NCBI GenBank assembly: GCA_016926755.1
Contig: JAFGNZ010000054.1
Location: 1 to 35,402 of the forward strand
Source of the DNA: Myxococcaceae bacterium
GTDB lineage: Bacteria; Myxococcota; Myxococcia; Myxococcales; Myxococcaceae
Direction of reading: 5' to 3'
DNA: 35,402 nucleotides
In this document: one piece after another, positions 34,753 through 35,402 of the stretch
Layout: each line of letters opens with the position of its first letter
Position numbering within the stretch: the stretch's first letter is position 1
Notes under the pieces: model-generated
Told to the model about the DNA's origin: nothing
Databases searched by the model: none
The model's input: the letters and a program-made list of their open reading frames with translations, nothing else
Program-made: the position numbers and the translations under genes

Positions 34753-35402
34753 ATGCGAGTCGCGATCCTCGCGGACATCCACGGAAATCTCCCTGCCTGC
34801 GAGGCAGTCCTCGAGGACATCGACAGGATGGCCCCGGACTACATCGTGGCCGCGGGCGATCTCTCGCTGCGGGGCGCCCACCCGCGCGAGACGTTGGAGC
34901 TGCTGATCGACCGCTGCGACTCGCTGCTGATGGGCAACACGGACTGCTACCTGGCGGGCAACTACCTGGGCGGGGCCTACCGCGAGCGGGATCACTGGAA
35001 GACGGAGCTGCTGCGCTGGACGCGGGATCAGCTCGGCGAGGCCCACCTCAAGACGCTGGGCGCGCTGCCCTTCTCCGTCCGCTACTCGCCGCGCAAGGGG
35101 CAGGACCTGTTCGTCTGCCACGCGAACCCGAAGAACCTCGAGGAGTCGCTGGATCCCACGCTGGACGAGCTCTCCGTCCGCCGCTTCTTCATGCACCTGG
35201 ACGCGGCGGCCTGCGCGTTCGGGCACCTGCACTTCCCCTACCGCCGCCGCGTGGGCCGGATGGTGATCGCGGACGTGGCCAGCGCCGGGATTCCGCGCGA
35301 CGGCGATCTGCGCCCCGCCTACGGCATCTTCACCTACACCCCCAAGGGCTGGCGCGTGCAGATCCGCCGGGTGCGCTACCCGGTGCGCAAGGCCACCCAG
35401 GC
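34753..35402 (+). CDS. calcineurin-like metallophosphoesterase, 3'-partial
   Basis: The frame from ATG at 34753 (AAGGA just upstream) stays open to the right edge, giving 216 codons without a stop. The metal-binding motifs of the calcineurin-like phosphoesterase fold are present in order: ADIHGN (residues 7-12), AAGDLSLRG, MGNTD, VCHANP and FGHLHFPY. The family includes YfcE-type phosphodiesterases and diadenosine tetraphosphatases; the substrate is not evident. It lies 12 bp after the sensor kinase gene, so it is probably in the same operon and could be part of phosphate recovery. Confidence 0.88.
   Translation, partial: MRVAILADIHGNLPACEAVLEDIDRMAPDYIVAAGDLSLRGAHPRETLELLIDRCDSLLMGNTDCYLAGNYLGGAYRERDHWKTELLRWTRDQLGEAHLKTLGALPFSVRYSPRKGQDLFVCHANPKNLEESLDPTLDELSVRRFFMHLDAAACAFGHLHFPYRRRVGRMVIADVASAGIPRDGDLRPAYGIFTYTPKGWRVQIRRVRYPVRKATQ

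Overview
The window is very GC-rich chromosomal DNA with strong G/C third-position bias. Its content points to a myxobacterium (order Myxococcales, probably suborder Cystobacterineae). The reasons are a chemosensory operon with a HEAT-repeat protein, lipoproteins with kelch and PKD-like domains, and long runs of tightly overlapping genes. I cannot name the genus from the sequence alone.

Left part (1-7.9 kb) is accessory. It holds a partial gene with a 41-residue tandem repeat at the edge, a membrane protein fused to a spermidine-synthase-like domain (minus strand), a divergent kelch/PKD lipoprotein, a LysE-type exporter and a DUF2252 protein (plus strand). From 7.9 to 31.0 kb every gene lies on the minus strand, read from 31 kb downwards, and most neighbours overlap by 4 bp or lie within 36 bp. 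In transcription order the blocks are: yceD-rpmF, a decayed plsX, fabH-fabD-fabG-acpP-fabF (fatty acid synthesis), rpiB, glyA, nrdR, ribD-ribE-ribBA-ribH (riboflavin), nusB, a stand-alone M17 N-terminal domain protein, then a chemosensory operon (CheY, CheA, two CheW, HEAT-repeat protein, CheR, CheB, CheY), and last an ABC exporter pair. From 31.1 kb rightwards the plus strand carries a TPR protein, a lipoprotein, a PhoB/PhoR-like two-component pair with a Pho-box-like site in front, and a metallophosphoesterase cut by the right edge.

Four observations stand out. (1) plsX is missing from its usual place between rpmF and fabH, and a frameshifted fragment resembling its N-terminal third is still there. 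(2) The GTP cyclohydrolase II half of RibBA keeps its zinc cysteines but has lost the catalytic QEGRGIGL segment, so it resembles RibBX-type proteins. (3) A complete chemosensory operon lacks a receptor gene and embeds a 657-residue HEAT-repeat protein translationally coupled to CheW. (4) An isolated aminopeptidase-type N-terminal domain overlaps nusB.

I see no rRNA, tRNA, CRISPR array, phage or intact insertion sequence. Assignments of core genes are firm; those of hairpins, promoters and accessory genes are inferences from sequence read by eye.
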